From DASRGL01 sp035651115 (lineage in GTDB: Bacteria > Armatimonadota > Chthonomonadetes > Chthonomonadales > Chthonomonadaceae): a stretch of DNA of 64,000 nt. The DNA lies in the NCBI GenBank assembly GCA_035651115.1, contig DASRGL010000431.1, positions 3,915-67,914 of the forward strand, written 5' to 3'. The notes beneath the pieces were generated by a model, which had not been told where the DNA came from, ran no database searches, and worked only from the letters and a program-made list of their open reading frames with translations. This document shows, piece after piece, positions 43,183-51,657 of this stretch; position 1 is the first letter of the stretch; every line of letters begins with the position of its first letter. A program made the position numbers and the translations under genes.

Positions 43183-44331
43183 ATGGCCGGCGTGACGCTT
43201 AAAGATTTAACCAAGACCTTCAATAAGGTGACTGCGGTCAACAGTATCAATCTGGACATTCGGGACAAAGAGTTTATGGTTCTGGTCGGCCCCTCCGGGT
43301 GCGGCAAGACGACAGCCCTGCGCATGATCGCAGGGCTGGAGGAGGCGACCTCCGGCGAGATACGCATCGGAGATCGTCTCGTTAACGATGTCTCGCCTAA
43401 AGACCGGGACATCGCGATGGTCTTCCAGAACTATGCGCTCTATCCCCACATGAACGTCTATGAGAACATGAGTTTCGGCCTCCGCTTGAAGCGCACGCCT
43501 ACCGGTGGCGTCTGGCCGCTCAACTCCCGGCGCACCTACTCGAAAGAGGAGATAGACCGGCGCGTGACCGAGGCAGCGGAGATGCTGGGCCTGAAACCCT
43601 TGCTGCACCGCAAGCCCAAAGAACTCTCCGGCGGACAGCGCCAGCGCGTCGCGCTCGGACGCGCCATCGTGCGGGAGCCGAAGGTCTTCCTGATGGATGA
43701 GCCGCTCTCCAACCTGGATGCCAAGCTGCGCGTGCAGACCCGCGCCGATCTTATCAAGCTGCATCGCCGCCTGGGTATCACGACCGTCTATGTCACGCAC
43801 GATCAGGTGGAGGCGATGACGATGGGCGACCGGATCGCCGTCATGAACAACGGCGTCATTCAGCAGGTAGACCGCCCGCTCACCCTCTACAATCAGCCCG
43901 CCAATCTGTTCGTCGCCGGGTTCATCGGCTCTCCCGCCATGAACTTCGTCCCGGTCAATATTGTGCAGCAAGGCAGCGATCTCCTGGCGGACGCGGGCAG
44001 TTTTCAGGTCGTGCTGCCGCCGAAGCAGGCCGAGCGCGCCCGCGACCATATCGGCAAGTCCTGCACGTTCGGCATCCGCCCGGAGGACATCTACGACAAG
44101 CAGATCGCCGCGCTGGTGACCCCGACGCCCGGCAACACCATCACGGTAGATGTGGACGTCACCGAGCCGCTCGGCAGCGAGATCGAGATGTATCTGAAGG
44201 CGGGCGATGTCTCCCTGATCGCGATGGTGGATAGCGCGTCGCAGGCCAGAGTCGGCGACAGGATCGAGGTCGTCTTCGATATGGACAAGTCGCACCTGTT
44301 CGACAAGGAGACCGAGCAGGCGTTGTACTGA
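43183..44331 (+). CDS. Sugar ABC transporter ATPase (UgpC/MsmX type)
   Basis: 382 residues. Walker A GPSGCGKTT, Q loop FQNYALYPHMNVYENMSFGL, signature LSGGQRQRVALGRAI, Walker B VFLMDEPLSNLDAK and switch His in VTHDQVEAMTMGDRIAV. The C-terminal regulatory TOBE-type domain (about 245-382) is typical of CUT1 importers. About 13 extra residues (TPTGGVWPLNSRRTY) sit after SFGLRLKR. No permease or binding protein lies next to it, so like MsmX it may energise several distant sugar importers. ATG 43183; GTG at 43171 is possible. Confidence 0.93.
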   Translation: MAGVTLKDLTKTFNKVTAVNSINLDIRDKEFMVLVGPSGCGKTTALRMIAGLEEATSGEIRIGDRLVNDVSPKDRDIAMVFQNYALYPHMNVYENMSFGLRLKRTPTGGVWPLNSRRTYSKEEIDRRVTEAAEMLGLKPLLHRKPKELSGGQRQRVALGRAIVREPKVFLMDEPLSNLDAKLRVQTRADLIKLHRRLGITTVYVTHDQVEAMTMGDRIAVMNNGVIQQVDRPLTLYNQPANLFVAGFIGSPAMNFVPVNIVQQGSDLLADAGSFQVVLPPKQAERARDHIGKSCTFGIRPEDIYDKQIAALVTPTPGNTITVDVDVTEPLGSEIEMYLKAGDVSLIAMVDSASQARVGDRIEVVFDMDKSHLFDKETEQALY

Positions 44332-44380
44332 GCAACGTGTGGATGGCAGCCGAGAAACGCCAAAGCTTACAGGAAGATTT

Positions 44381-44412
44381 CGGGCCAGCGATAGCTCTCT
44401 ATCGCTGGCCCG
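44381..44412 (+). terminator. Terminator after the ABC ATPase
   Basis: CGGGCCAGCGATAG and CTATCGCTGGCCCG form a perfect 14-bp stem with loop CTCT, followed by ATTCATGTCTTT. Confidence 0.88.
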
Positions 44413-44942
44413 ATTCATGTCTTTGGCTCCGGCGGCGGAAAATATCGCAAAATATCGGGAACACGGCGGGCGATTTGCCCGTCATTTTGCGCGAAGTCCA
44501 CACAATCTGGACGGCAGCAACATAAAACAGACGCAAAAGTGAATATCGTTCCCCACAGCGGCCAGGGCGTCGCTGCGGAGTTGAGGCCAAGAGCGTCTGC
44601 GGCAATGTTTGTCATGGGCATTGCGTAGGCGCTCGTTTACATAGGATGCAGTCATAAGCGCGGACGACAACCTGCGGCGGTTCCCGCAGCATAAAGACAA
44701 CCGAAGAACGACAACTGCATAGCGCGTCACAACAGCACAACGACCCGACAACCGAAGAGGACGCTCTATGACTGCATCGGCAACCATACATCGGATAGTT
44801 TCTCATGCGGACATGCGACCGCGACGGTTTGGGCGAGCGCCCGAAAGCTATCGAGGATACTCCCGTTTTCGACGGTCGCAACAAGGAACGACACACAACA
44901 AATCGGCGCGGCGCATTCTAGCCGCACACAAAGGAGACTACA
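44413..44942 (+). other. Long gene-free leader region before the GlsB-like gene
   Basis: About 530 bases without a credible gene. GATGCAGTCATA (44645-44656) and TATGACTGCATC (44767-44778) are perfect 12-bp inverses enclosing about 110 bases. That loop has a CTGCGG/CCGCAG hairpin and two direct copies of GACAACCGAAGA (44696 and 44747). AAAATATCG is repeated near 44437-44457. It could be a structured untranslated leader or an operator region. Confidence 0.5.
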
Positions 44943-45215
44943 ATGAGTTGGATCGCCTGGATTATCGTCGGCCTGGTGGCCGGTTTTCTTGCCAAACTGA
45001 TCATGCCCGGCACACGCGATGAGCCTTCGGGCTTCCTGGGGACGCTGATCCTCGGTATCGTCGGCGCGGTGCTTGGCGGCTGGATCTGGAACCTGGTGCT
45101 GAACAAGCCCGGTGCGACCGGCATTGACATCGGAAGCATCTTCGTCGCGTTCGTGGGTTCCTGTATCCTGATCGGTCTGCTGCGACTGTTTGATCGCGGC
45201 CGAACCGTATCCTAG
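44943..45215 (+). CDS. GlsB/YeaQ/YmgE-type membrane protein
   Basis: 90 residues with three membrane helices: MSWIAWIIVGLVAGFLAKLI, FLGTLILGIVGAVLGGWIWN and IFVAFVGSCILIGLLRLF, joined by the family's MPGTRDEPSGFLGT loop. Members (transglycosylase-associated/GlsB) are small stress-induced inner membrane proteins of unknown mechanism. CAAAGGAG lies seven bases before the ATG. The long upstream region suggests dedicated regulation. Confidence 0.92.
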   Translation: MSWIAWIIVGLVAGFLAKLIMPGTRDEPSGFLGTLILGIVGAVLGGWIWNLVLNKPGATGIDIGSIFVAFVGSCILIGLLRLFDRGRTVS

Positions 45216-45247
45216 CCAGGTACGCTCTGAAAGAGCTTCAAAAAACG

Positions 45248-45283
45248 ACAGCAGGCTCGGAAGATTTCTTCCGGGCCTGCTGT
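45248..45283. terminator. Bidirectional terminator between convergent genes
   Basis: ACAGCAGGC, then CGGAAG-atttc-CTTCCG-type inner stem, then GCCTGCTGT. A-rich before and GTTTGT after. Serves the GlsB-like (+) and isomerase (-) genes. Confidence 0.85.
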
Positions 45284-45305
45284 GTTTGTCGCTGTGCCGG
45301 ACGCA

Positions 45306-46409
45306 TCAGCCCAGTTTCGCCATCTCCGCCTTCAGATGCTCGATGGCCTGCATATTCGTCGGGCAGACGCCGTACAGATAGGCCAGGTAGACGCTGACGA
45401 AATCCCCGAAGTAGAGCAGATGGAACAGACGGGTCAGCAGCGCGCTGCCCTCCGCCCACACCTCGTGAACCTCCGTCTCCTTCCCGATTAGTTCCTTCGT
45501 GACCGTGATGCGATGCGCGATGCGCGGCGAGGCGGAAACCTCCTCCGGGTCGCGCAGGAAGATGGTGGCCCAGGTCTGTGCCTGCTGACGCGCCAGCGCC
45601 CAACCCAGGATCTCGTTATGGTTCTGTTCCGGGAAGATGTTGGCAAAGGCGTGAATCTTGGTGTTCTCGTTGAACTGGCCCTTCCAGCGCAGGGCGACCG
45701 CGCCCCGATAGCCCTGCGAGCCGTAGAGGATGGGCAGCTTGCCGTGCAGCGCGACCGCCAGTCGTTTGGCCGGGTTCTGCGCGGTCGGGACATCGGGGCC
45801 GAGTCTGTCGGGCAGCGTTGCGAGGTGCGCCAACGTCTCCGCGATGTCGCCGGTCAGGTCGCGGGCCAGCAGGCGGCGGTGCATCAGATAGCCGAGCAGC
45901 GGGAAAAACATATAGCCGGTAGCCGAGCGCGGCGGCTGCCCGCCCGGCACGCGCGCCATCGGGATGCCGTCTGCCTGCGCCAACTCGCCGAGCCTGCCGC
46001 CGCTCGTGACGACGGCGCGCTGCGCGCCCGCCGCTTGTGCCGCTCCGTAGGCCGCCAATGTCTCTTCCGTATTGCCGGAGTAGGAGGCCGCGATGACGAG
46101 CGTCTGCGGGCCGACATAGCGCGGCAGCGTGTAGTCCCGATTGACGAGGAGCGGCACAGAGCCGTATTCGTCCATCAGGCAGCGCGCGAAATCGCCGCCG
46201 ATGGCAGAGCCGCCCAGTCCAGTGACGACGACCTGCCGTATCTCCGGCCGGCCCGCCGGTTCGGGGCCGAACCGCTCTCCGATAGCGACCGCCTCGCGGC
46301 ACTGCTGCGGCAGTTTCAGCACCAGGCCCATCATGTCCTGCGGATCGGCGGCGCGATAGCGTTCCGGGTCGGTCAGCGTGTCCAGTAGGGGATGCGGAGT
46401 CTGCGTCAC
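45306..46409 (-). CDS. Bifunctional phosphoglucose/phosphomannose isomerase
   Basis: 367 residues, the short PGI/PMI type of thermophiles and related bacteria. SIS domain 1: VVTGLGGSAIGGDFAR, SYSGNTEETLAAYGAA and VVTSGGRLGELA. SIS domain 2 includes FNENTKIHAFANIFPEQNHNEILGW (Glu and His of the active site). It interconverts glucose 6-P, fructose 6-P and mannose 6-P in the cytosol. GTG at 46409 is chosen: GGAGGAA lies nine bases upstream and the protein start VTQTPHPLLD follows; the longer frame to 46451 is unlikely. Confidence 0.92.
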   Translation of the reverse strand: MTQTPHPLLDTLTDPERYRAADPQDMMGLVLKLPQQCREAVAIGERFGPEPAGRPEIRQVVVTGLGGSAIGGDFARCLMDEYGSVPLLVNRDYTLPRYVGPQTLVIAASYSGNTEETLAAYGAAQAAGAQRAVVTSGGRLGELAQADGIPMARVPGGQPPRSATGYMFFPLLGYLMHRRLLARDLTGDIAETLAHLATLPDRLGPDVPTAQNPAKRLAVALHGKLPILYGSQGYRGAVALRWKGQFNENTKIHAFANIFPEQNHNEILGWALARQQAQTWATIFLRDPEEVSASPRIAHRITVTKELIGKETEVHEVWAEGSALLTRLFHLLYFGDFVSVYLAYLYGVCPTNMQAIEHLKAEMAKLG

Positions 46410-46585
46410 AAGCGTACTTCCTCCAGAGCCGTAACCTCTTCTCTTCGGCACGGCAGCCGAACGCCCTCAAGCTTCGGCAGAACCGCAAGGTTTTCCTGCG
46501 TGCAGGAATACGGCCCTGTTCGCCGAATCAGCAAGCAGACCACCTTCATCTGCGCACTCTAGACTTTCGGGAAGGAGATTCGGCG

Positions 46586-49108
46586 ATGCACGACTACGAA
46601 CCGCTCGATCTATCCGCATTCTGCAATGCCGGGCCGGAGATCTACCGATCCGGGCGCAAACCGGCCACCGGCGCACAGACGTTTCACGGCCTGCCGTTCC
46701 GCATCGGCGAGGGCGACCGCTGCTTTCTGGCGTTCGGCGCGGAGGCTCCGCGCCGCTCGGAACCGCTCGCGCTGCCCATCGAGAAAGCGGCGCGGCGCGT
46801 CCTCTTCGCCCATGTCCTGCTCGAAAGCTACCTGCACGAAGGCGAGCCGGTGGGCCGCGAAGTCGCGCGCTACGCCTTCATCTTCCAGGATGGCGAGCGC
46901 GTAGAGGTTCCCATCCGGGAGCGATTCGAGATCGCGGTCGTGCCGACCGGCTGGGGCGAAATGCCGTTCCTGGCGGTTCCCGACCAGAAAGACGGCCTGG
47001 CGGATCGCTATCATGGCGACTGGGGGGCCAGCGGCATCCGGCAGACCGAGGCGCGGCAGGCCTGGCCGCGCGACTACTATCTCTGGGCCTGGCAGAACCC
47101 CCGCCCCGATGTTCCCCTCGCGCGCATTGAGATCACGCCTGCTTCCCCGACGCCCAACGCCCAACACCCGACCCCCGGCTTTGTGATCGCCGCCCTCACG
47201 CTCGGCCATGCGGACGAGGAGCCGTTTTTCCGGCACGCGGGCCTGCCCATCAAGCTGATCCTGCCGAAGCCGGAGGATGCCGCCGCGCCGTTCGCGCTGG
47301 CCGTCGAGGTGGATCGCGGCATTGCCACCTATCCCTACGCCTTGCCGGAACAGTCCGCCGGCGCCTTCCTCGCCGACCCGCAGCGGGGCTGGGGCGAGAA
47401 GCTGAACCAGGCCAACAGCCCGGCCTACGTCGAGGTCGCCGCCATTCCCTCCGCGACCGTCACCGTCAAGCGCGGCGAGGAGGCCATCGGCAGCGCGAAG
47501 TGGGGCGAGTTGGAAGAGAAGCGTGTCGTGGAGACGGATCGCGTCCGCTTCGAAGTCGTAGACACCGGGCGCAACTGGGTGCATACGACCGTGCTGGACG
47601 ACGATACGGGCAAGCCGGTTCCCTGCCGCGTCCATTTCCGCACGCCGGATGGCATCCCCTACGCGCCGCACGGCCATCATCCGCACGTCCACTCGAACCT
47701 GGGTACCTGGCACATTGACGTGGGCGGCGATGTGCGGATGGGACAGATCTCTTACGCCTATATTGACGGCAAATGTCAGGGCTGGCTGCCGCGCGGCGAG
47801 GTGATCGTGGATGTGGCGCGTGGCTACGAGTACGAGCCGCTCCGCGCGAAGGTCGAGATCAAGCCGGGACAGCGCGAACTGACCCTGCGCCTCAAGCGCA
47901 ACCATAACCTGAACGCCGAACGCTACTTCAGCGGCGACACGCACGTCCATTTCCTCTCCACGCAGGGCGCGCTGACCGAGGCCGCCGCCGAAGACCTGGA
48001 CGTGGTGAATCTGCTGCTGTCGCAGTGGGGCCATCTCTTTACGAACACGGAGGAGTTCACCGGACGCCCCGCCCCCTCCGCCGACGGCGAGACCATCGTC
48101 TACGCGACGCAGGAGAACCGGCAGCACCTTCTCGGCCACCTGACGCTGCTCGGCCTGAAGGAGCCGGTCATGCCCTGGTGTTCGGACGGCCCCAGCGAGG
48201 CGGAACTGGGCGGCAATCTGGAGACGACGCTCTCCCACTGGGCGGACGCCTGCCATGCGCAGGGCGGCACGGTCGTCATTCCCCATATTCCCAACCCCAA
48301 CGGCGAACCGGCCGCCCTCATCGCCACCGGACGCGCCGACGCTGTCGAGTTCCTGGTGCATAACCCCTTCTTCCATCTGGAGTACTACCGCTACCTCAAC
48401 GGCGGCTATCGTCTGCCACTCGCCGGGGGAACCGACAAGATGGACAGCGGCGTGCCGGTCGGACTCTACCGCACCTACGCCTATATCCCGCCCGACGAGC
48501 CGTTCACCTACGACAACTGGTGCAAGGCGCTAAGAAGCGGCAACACCTTCCACTCCGGCGGGCCGCTCCTCCGGTTTACAGTCAACGGCCAGCCCATCGG
48601 CAGCACGATTACGCTCGGCAGGGACGGCGGCACGGTCGAGGTCGAGGCGGTCGCCACCAGTATCTTCCCCATCCACACCCTGGAGATCGTGCAGGGCGGG
48701 CATGTGGTCGCCTCGACGGAAGAGGCCAATGGCGCGCGGGAGCTGCGCCTGCGCACGACGCTCAAGATCGAGCAAGCCTCCTGGCTGTGCGCCCGCTGCG
48801 CCGGGCCGGGCTACACCTCGATCAAGCACCACGATAGCTGGGGCCGGGGCATCATGGCGCACACCTCGCCCATCTACCTGGCCTGCGGCGGCGACTACGA
48901 TGTGTTCCAGCCGGAGACGGCCCACTATATGCTGACCCTGCTGGACGGCAGCGTGCAGTACATTCGCAAGCGCGCTCCGCAGTGGCATCCCGGCACGGTG
49001 ACGCACCATCACGGGGAGGCCGACCACCTGGCGTTCCTGGAGCGTCCGTTCCAGGAGGCGATTGCTGCCGTTCACAAGAAGCTGCACGATCACGGCATCC
49101 CCCACTGA
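46586..49108 (+). CDS. CehA/McbA-type metallohydrolase
   Basis: 840 residues. The N-terminal half (1-440) is beta-rich and of unknown role. The C-terminal half has a PHP-like metal-binding domain: RYFSGDTHVHFLSTQG (HxH), GGTVVIPHIPNPNG, VEFLVHNPFF and GGTDKMDSGVPVGLYRTYAYI. Relatives hydrolyse carbaryl and carbofuran, but most act on unknown natural substrates, often in sugar clusters. His-rich PHGHHPHVHSNLGTWH (about 364-379) lies in the N-terminal half. No signal peptide. GAAGGAG precedes the ATG. Confidence 0.85.
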   Translation: MHDYEPLDLSAFCNAGPEIYRSGRKPATGAQTFHGLPFRIGEGDRCFLAFGAEAPRRSEPLALPIEKAARRVLFAHVLLESYLHEGEPVGREVARYAFIFQDGERVEVPIRERFEIAVVPTGWGEMPFLAVPDQKDGLADRYHGDWGASGIRQTEARQAWPRDYYLWAWQNPRPDVPLARIEITPASPTPNAQHPTPGFVIAALTLGHADEEPFFRHAGLPIKLILPKPEDAAAPFALAVEVDRGIATYPYALPEQSAGAFLADPQRGWGEKLNQANSPAYVEVAAIPSATVTVKRGEEAIGSAKWGELEEKRVVETDRVRFEVVDTGRNWVHTTVLDDDTGKPVPCRVHFRTPDGIPYAPHGHHPHVHSNLGTWHIDVGGDVRMGQISYAYIDGKCQGWLPRGEVIVDVARGYEYEPLRAKVEIKPGQRELTLRLKRNHNLNAERYFSGDTHVHFLSTQGALTEAAAEDLDVVNLLLSQWGHLFTNTEEFTGRPAPSADGETIVYATQENRQHLLGHLTLLGLKEPVMPWCSDGPSEAELGGNLETTLSHWADACHAQGGTVVIPHIPNPNGEPAALIATGRADAVEFLVHNPFFHLEYYRYLNGGYRLPLAGGTDKMDSGVPVGLYRTYAYIPPDEPFTYDNWCKALRSGNTFHSGGPLLRFTVNGQPIGSTITLGRDGGTVEVEAVATSIFPIHTLEIVQGGHVVASTEEANGARELRLRTTLKIEQASWLCARCAGPGYTSIKHHDSWGRGIMAHTSPIYLACGGDYDVFQPETAHYMLTLLDGSVQYIRKRAPQWHPGTVTHHHGEADHLAFLERPFQEAIAAVHKKLHDHGIPH

Positions 49109-49394
49109 GCGCGAGAATAGCCGTAACAGCCTCTCTCGCCTCCACTGACAAGTACCCAAGAGACAGGGAGCGGGACGGACAGTATAAATCGTCAAAGGCG
49201 GGTTGAGAATTCGCTTCTCAACTCGCCTCTGGTTGTTCTATCGCACAAGAAAGCGCAGACACAGGCGCGTTTTCAGGTTGGGGCGGCTCGAATTCCCGTG
49301 ATTTCACCAGACCTATCGGCGCGCTTTGGCCCGAAAGTTGCTGTCTTCTGGAATCGGTGAGATTGATGTGGTCGGCAGTAAGGAGTAGTCTGTT
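49109..49394. other. Intergenic region with terminator and leader
   Basis: Holds the terminator at 49195-49227. Further on, GTAAGGAGT at 49378-49386 is the ribosome binding site of the next frame. No gene seen. Confidence 0.45.
49195..49227 (+). terminator. Terminator after the CehA-like gene
   Basis: AGGCGGGTTGAGAA and TTCTCAACTCGCCT form a 13-pair stem with one mismatch, loop TTCGC, followed by CTGGTTGTTCT. Confidence 0.8.
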
Positions 49395-49886
49395 ATGCAG
49401 CGAAGTCTGGCAATTCTAAATCTGATGGTGGTGCTGGGCGGTATTGGGGCTACCACACTGGGCCGCGCACAGAAGAGCAATATCGCTCCCCTTCCCCCCC
49501 TCGTCATCCATACCGAACAGGAGCGCCAGGAGAAGGCGAAGGCAGCGTATGCTGCCGTCCCCAATAAGAGGGCGGGGAGTCCGAATCCGCCCTCGGACTC
49601 CCCGCGTCGTGTCGCGCGCAAAGGTGACGTCAGCGCCCCCGTCGTCACGCTCTGCGCGCTTCACGCCGGAAGGACCGTCTCCGGCCCCAAAAGTCGCGTT
49701 TTCCGACCACTCCTTCCTGAACATTCCCTCTTGCGCGTCTTGCTATGTCAAGCAGGGCGCGGAGACAGCCCCGCCTCCTTGTCGAAGGAAGCGCGATGCG
49801 CCGTTGCCGCCGACATGTCCCCCATCGCTGGCAGCCGCGCGTTCCATTTACAGTGTTACGGCTTTCGCGCCCTGCTACCTCACTAA
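49395..49886 (+). CDS. Doubtful secreted protein, probably frameshifted
   Basis: AAGGAG and ATG 49395 start a convincing signal-peptide protein (RSLAILNLMVVLGGIGATTL, then a polar ERQEKAKAAY stretch). After about residue 55 the frame passes straight through a 13-bp hairpin at 49572-49605 and turns into low-complexity coding. A one-base change in the CCCC run at 49559-49562 would end the protein at TAA 49564, directly before the hairpin, as expected of a gene plus terminator. The first 55 residues are likely real; the rest probably not. Confidence 0.4.
   Translation: MQRSLAILNLMVVLGGIGATTLGRAQKSNIAPLPPLVIHTEQERQEKAKAAYAAVPNKRAGSPNPPSDSPRRVARKGDVSAPVVTLCALHAGRTVSGPKSRVFRPLLPEHSLLRVLLCQAGRGDSPASLSKEARCAVAADMSPIAGSRAFHLQCYGFRALLPH
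49572..49605. terminator. Hairpin, probably the terminator of the small secreted gene
   Basis: GCGGGGAGTCCGA and TCGGACTCCCCGC, 13-bp perfect stem with 8-base loop. No T run follows (GTCGTGTCG). Confidence 0.55.
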
Positions 49887-50264
49887 ACGCAGGCGACAGC
49901 CGCATGTGACAGACCGTATCAAACAGGGGGTTTTGCCTCCATCCCCAGAGCCTCCCCTGTTCCTGGGGTGCAGGGGGCGGATATGCAGAGGTGGCGATGG
50001 AATGAAATTCCATCGCTTGGCGGCCTGCGGATACGGTGCAGGTTGGCGGCTGGTACGTATCCTCGCAGGGCGAGTACGGAGCAGAACGCTGCCAGGCCAT
50101 GTAATGGAAGCTATCTGTGGCGAGAGGACAGACCGGAAGTGTATGCTGTGTCCGCAGAGCTTGTCCTGAGCGCAGCGCCACACAGCGAAGGGATTTAGCC
50201 CATCGTACAACAGGGTGTCCGTCCCCGAAGTTCTCAGGAGGAGGCTGGGGAGGAGGGCGCTGCC
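49887..50264. other. Gene-poor stretch with repeat fragments
   Basis: GAGCCTCCCCTGTTCCTGGG (49950-49969) and AGTTCTCAGGAGGAGGCTGG (50230-50249) are degenerate members of the GC-rich foldback family. GAGCTTGTCCTGAGCGCAGC (50157-50176) then CGAAGGG is another dispersed repeat. No gene supported. Confidence 0.5.
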
Positions 50265-50681
50265 TTACCGAACAGGGGGGTAGTGTTCCACGTCAAGGCC
50301 CGGGCCATCAGTGACCGGGCCGAGACATTCCTTGCGTATCTGCTGAACGAGGGATTTGGGAGCGAGACGCGGCAGCAGCAGCGCGCCCAGCAGCGCCGGG
50401 CCGAGGATCATCTCCAGCCCGTCTAGGGTGACGAAGGGAACGCCGAGCAGTGGGAGCAGCAGTCCCCACAAGCCTTCCAGCGGCAGTTCGAGCGCGATGA
50501 GCGCGGCGACAAGCGCCGCGCCCAGTCCGACCGCCAGCAGCTTCGCACCCGGCGGAACGCGCCGATCCCGAAAGAGCGCGAACCCGAACCGGATGTCCAG
50601 CGCGCCCCCGCTTCCGGCGTGGCGCGCAGCCGCCTTATGGGCCATGCGCCCGCCGAGCAGGCGCAGCAAGAGTCGCAGCAT
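50265..50681 (-). CDS. Small membrane protein, DUF1232-like
   Basis: 138 residues. FALFRDRRVPPGAKLLAVGL is followed by two membrane helices (VGLGAALVAALIALEL and GLWGLLLPLLGVPFV), then LLLPRLAPKSLVQQIR. This order (RVP-x-KLL, two helices, RLAP) recalls YkvA/DUF1232 proteins, which are small membrane proteins of unknown role; the usual LSPIDLIPD loop is replaced, so the match is weak. GGAGG lies ten bases before ATG 50681. It may be read from the promoter at 51.2 kb if the terminator between leaks. Confidence 0.7.
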   Translation of the reverse strand: MLRLLLRLLGGRMAHKAAARHAGSGGALDIRFGFALFRDRRVPPGAKLLAVGLGAALVAALIALELPLEGLWGLLLPLLGVPFVTLDGLEMILGPALLGALLLPRLAPKSLVQQIRKECLGPVTDGPGLDVEHYPPVR

Positions 50682-50779
50682 GAATTTCGTACCTCCAGCG
50701 TCCTATACGACTTTGGGGAGGAACGGGTTTCGCCGTCGGGACGCGAGGAACGGGGGCGGGTTGCGGGGAGGCGAACAGA

Positions 50780-50816
50780 AAGCCCTTCCGATGTCTGGGC
50801 AACATCGGAAGGGCTT
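50780..50816 (-). terminator. Terminator closing the 51-kb transcript
   Basis: AAGCCCTTCCGATGT and ACATCGGAAGGGCTT, 15-bp stem, 7-base loop. On the - strand it continues CTGTTC after TTT; on the + strand CGGTCTTTGG follows. Confidence 0.85.
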
Positions 50817-51189
50817 CGGTCTTTGGCCTGGAGAGGTTTCCAGAGCCTTGTGCGGTATGCTATCTCGTTCGGCGCTTCGATAAGACTTGGATTTGGGGCG
50901 CATATTCGTTGCGCATGGCGTCTCGCGTTTACCGACCCGGTTGGCGATTCCAGGATTTCGCTGCCGGGGGTACGGCGACTTTAATCACGTCTCGTCTCTA
51001 CGCCTGGAGATTCTAAAATGTCCGGTGGAGTCACTACCTACACTCCTTTCAGGTGGTTGGCCCACGAAGGGCAGAGTAGTTGTGTTCTCTGTTTCGTATG
51101 GCACCTCCTCATGGGACAGTTTTTTGCCCGTCACCTGCTGCACCCGCTTTTTGTGACGGAACTCAGCGTTTCGACTCTTTTGCCTTACA
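50780..51189 (-). ncRNA. Candidate structured non-coding RNA or long leader (about 410 nt)
   Basis: A consensus promoter (51225-51196) and a strong terminator (50816-50780) frame about 410 bases on the - strand with no credible long gene. Local hairpins in the predicted RNA include CCGTCAC with GTGACGG, CAGAG with CTCTG, GGAGT with ACTCC, GCCG with CGGC, GCGCA with TGCGC and CTGG with CCAG. The only small frame with a good ribosome binding site (AAAGGAG, 8 bases) is GTG 51034 to TAA 50981, 17 residues (TPPDILESPGVETRRD after the start). It does not match tmRNA, RNase P, SRP or 6S signatures that I know. It could be a regulator in trans or an attenuating leader of the DUF1232-like gene. Confidence 0.55.
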
Positions 51190-51195
51190 CCTACT

Positions 51196-51225
51196 ATTAT
51201 ATTCCCTGATTCGCTCTCTGGTCAA
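51196..51225 (-). promoter_or_regulatory. Promoter of the 51-kb transcript
   Basis: On the - strand TTGACC (51225-51220), 18 bases, TATAAT (51201-51196). It points toward lower coordinates, into gene-free DNA. Confidence 0.8.
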
Positions 51226-51475
51226 CCTTTTCGCTACTATTCGATCTGGTCCTTTGGTAACAAGACGAACGTATACCATACGTACCATACTCGTGAACTT
51301 CTGGGGCGGCTGTCATGGTCGGGAAGCTGCCAGGCGGGCCGCATCGTAGTGAAAGGTAAGCGCCGGCACGCCTGGCGCAGCCGAATGCGCCTCTGCCGCG
51401 CACGCAGACGACCTCGCTGGCAAGCGGCTTTTGGAACGAGTGAGGCAACGCAACGCGGACTGAACGCAGACCTGC

Positions 51476-51605
51476 CCCGGCTATAAAAGCCGGGTCTGAG
51501 GAGCCTGCGGCTGACCGTCCTCCCGGACGGGCCATTGAATTTCCCGTCCGGGAGGACGGTTGGCCGTCAGGCCCACGAGACGGGTCTTTTATAGGCCCGG
51601 CAATC
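51476..51605. repeat. Cruciform-forming repeat, short variant (copy 2)
   Basis: The left arm GGGTCTGAGGAGCCTGCGGC, then TGACCGTCCTCCCGGACGGG, is mirrored by CCCGTCCGGGAGGACGGTTG, then GCCGTCAGGCC and GAGACGGGTC. Terminal hairpins are CCGGCTATAAAAGCCGG and GGGTCTTTTATAGGCCC. It lies directly before the end of the amidohydrolase gene. Confidence 0.8.
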
Positions 51606-51657
51606 TGTTGTGCGCGCCGCCCTGAGTCATTTCTTCCCTCCCTGCGATACAGCGTTT

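Noticed and set aside
50881..51180. tmRNA or RNase P RNA
   Set aside because: No tag frame with tRNA-like ends and no RNase P core strings were found in the predicted transcript.
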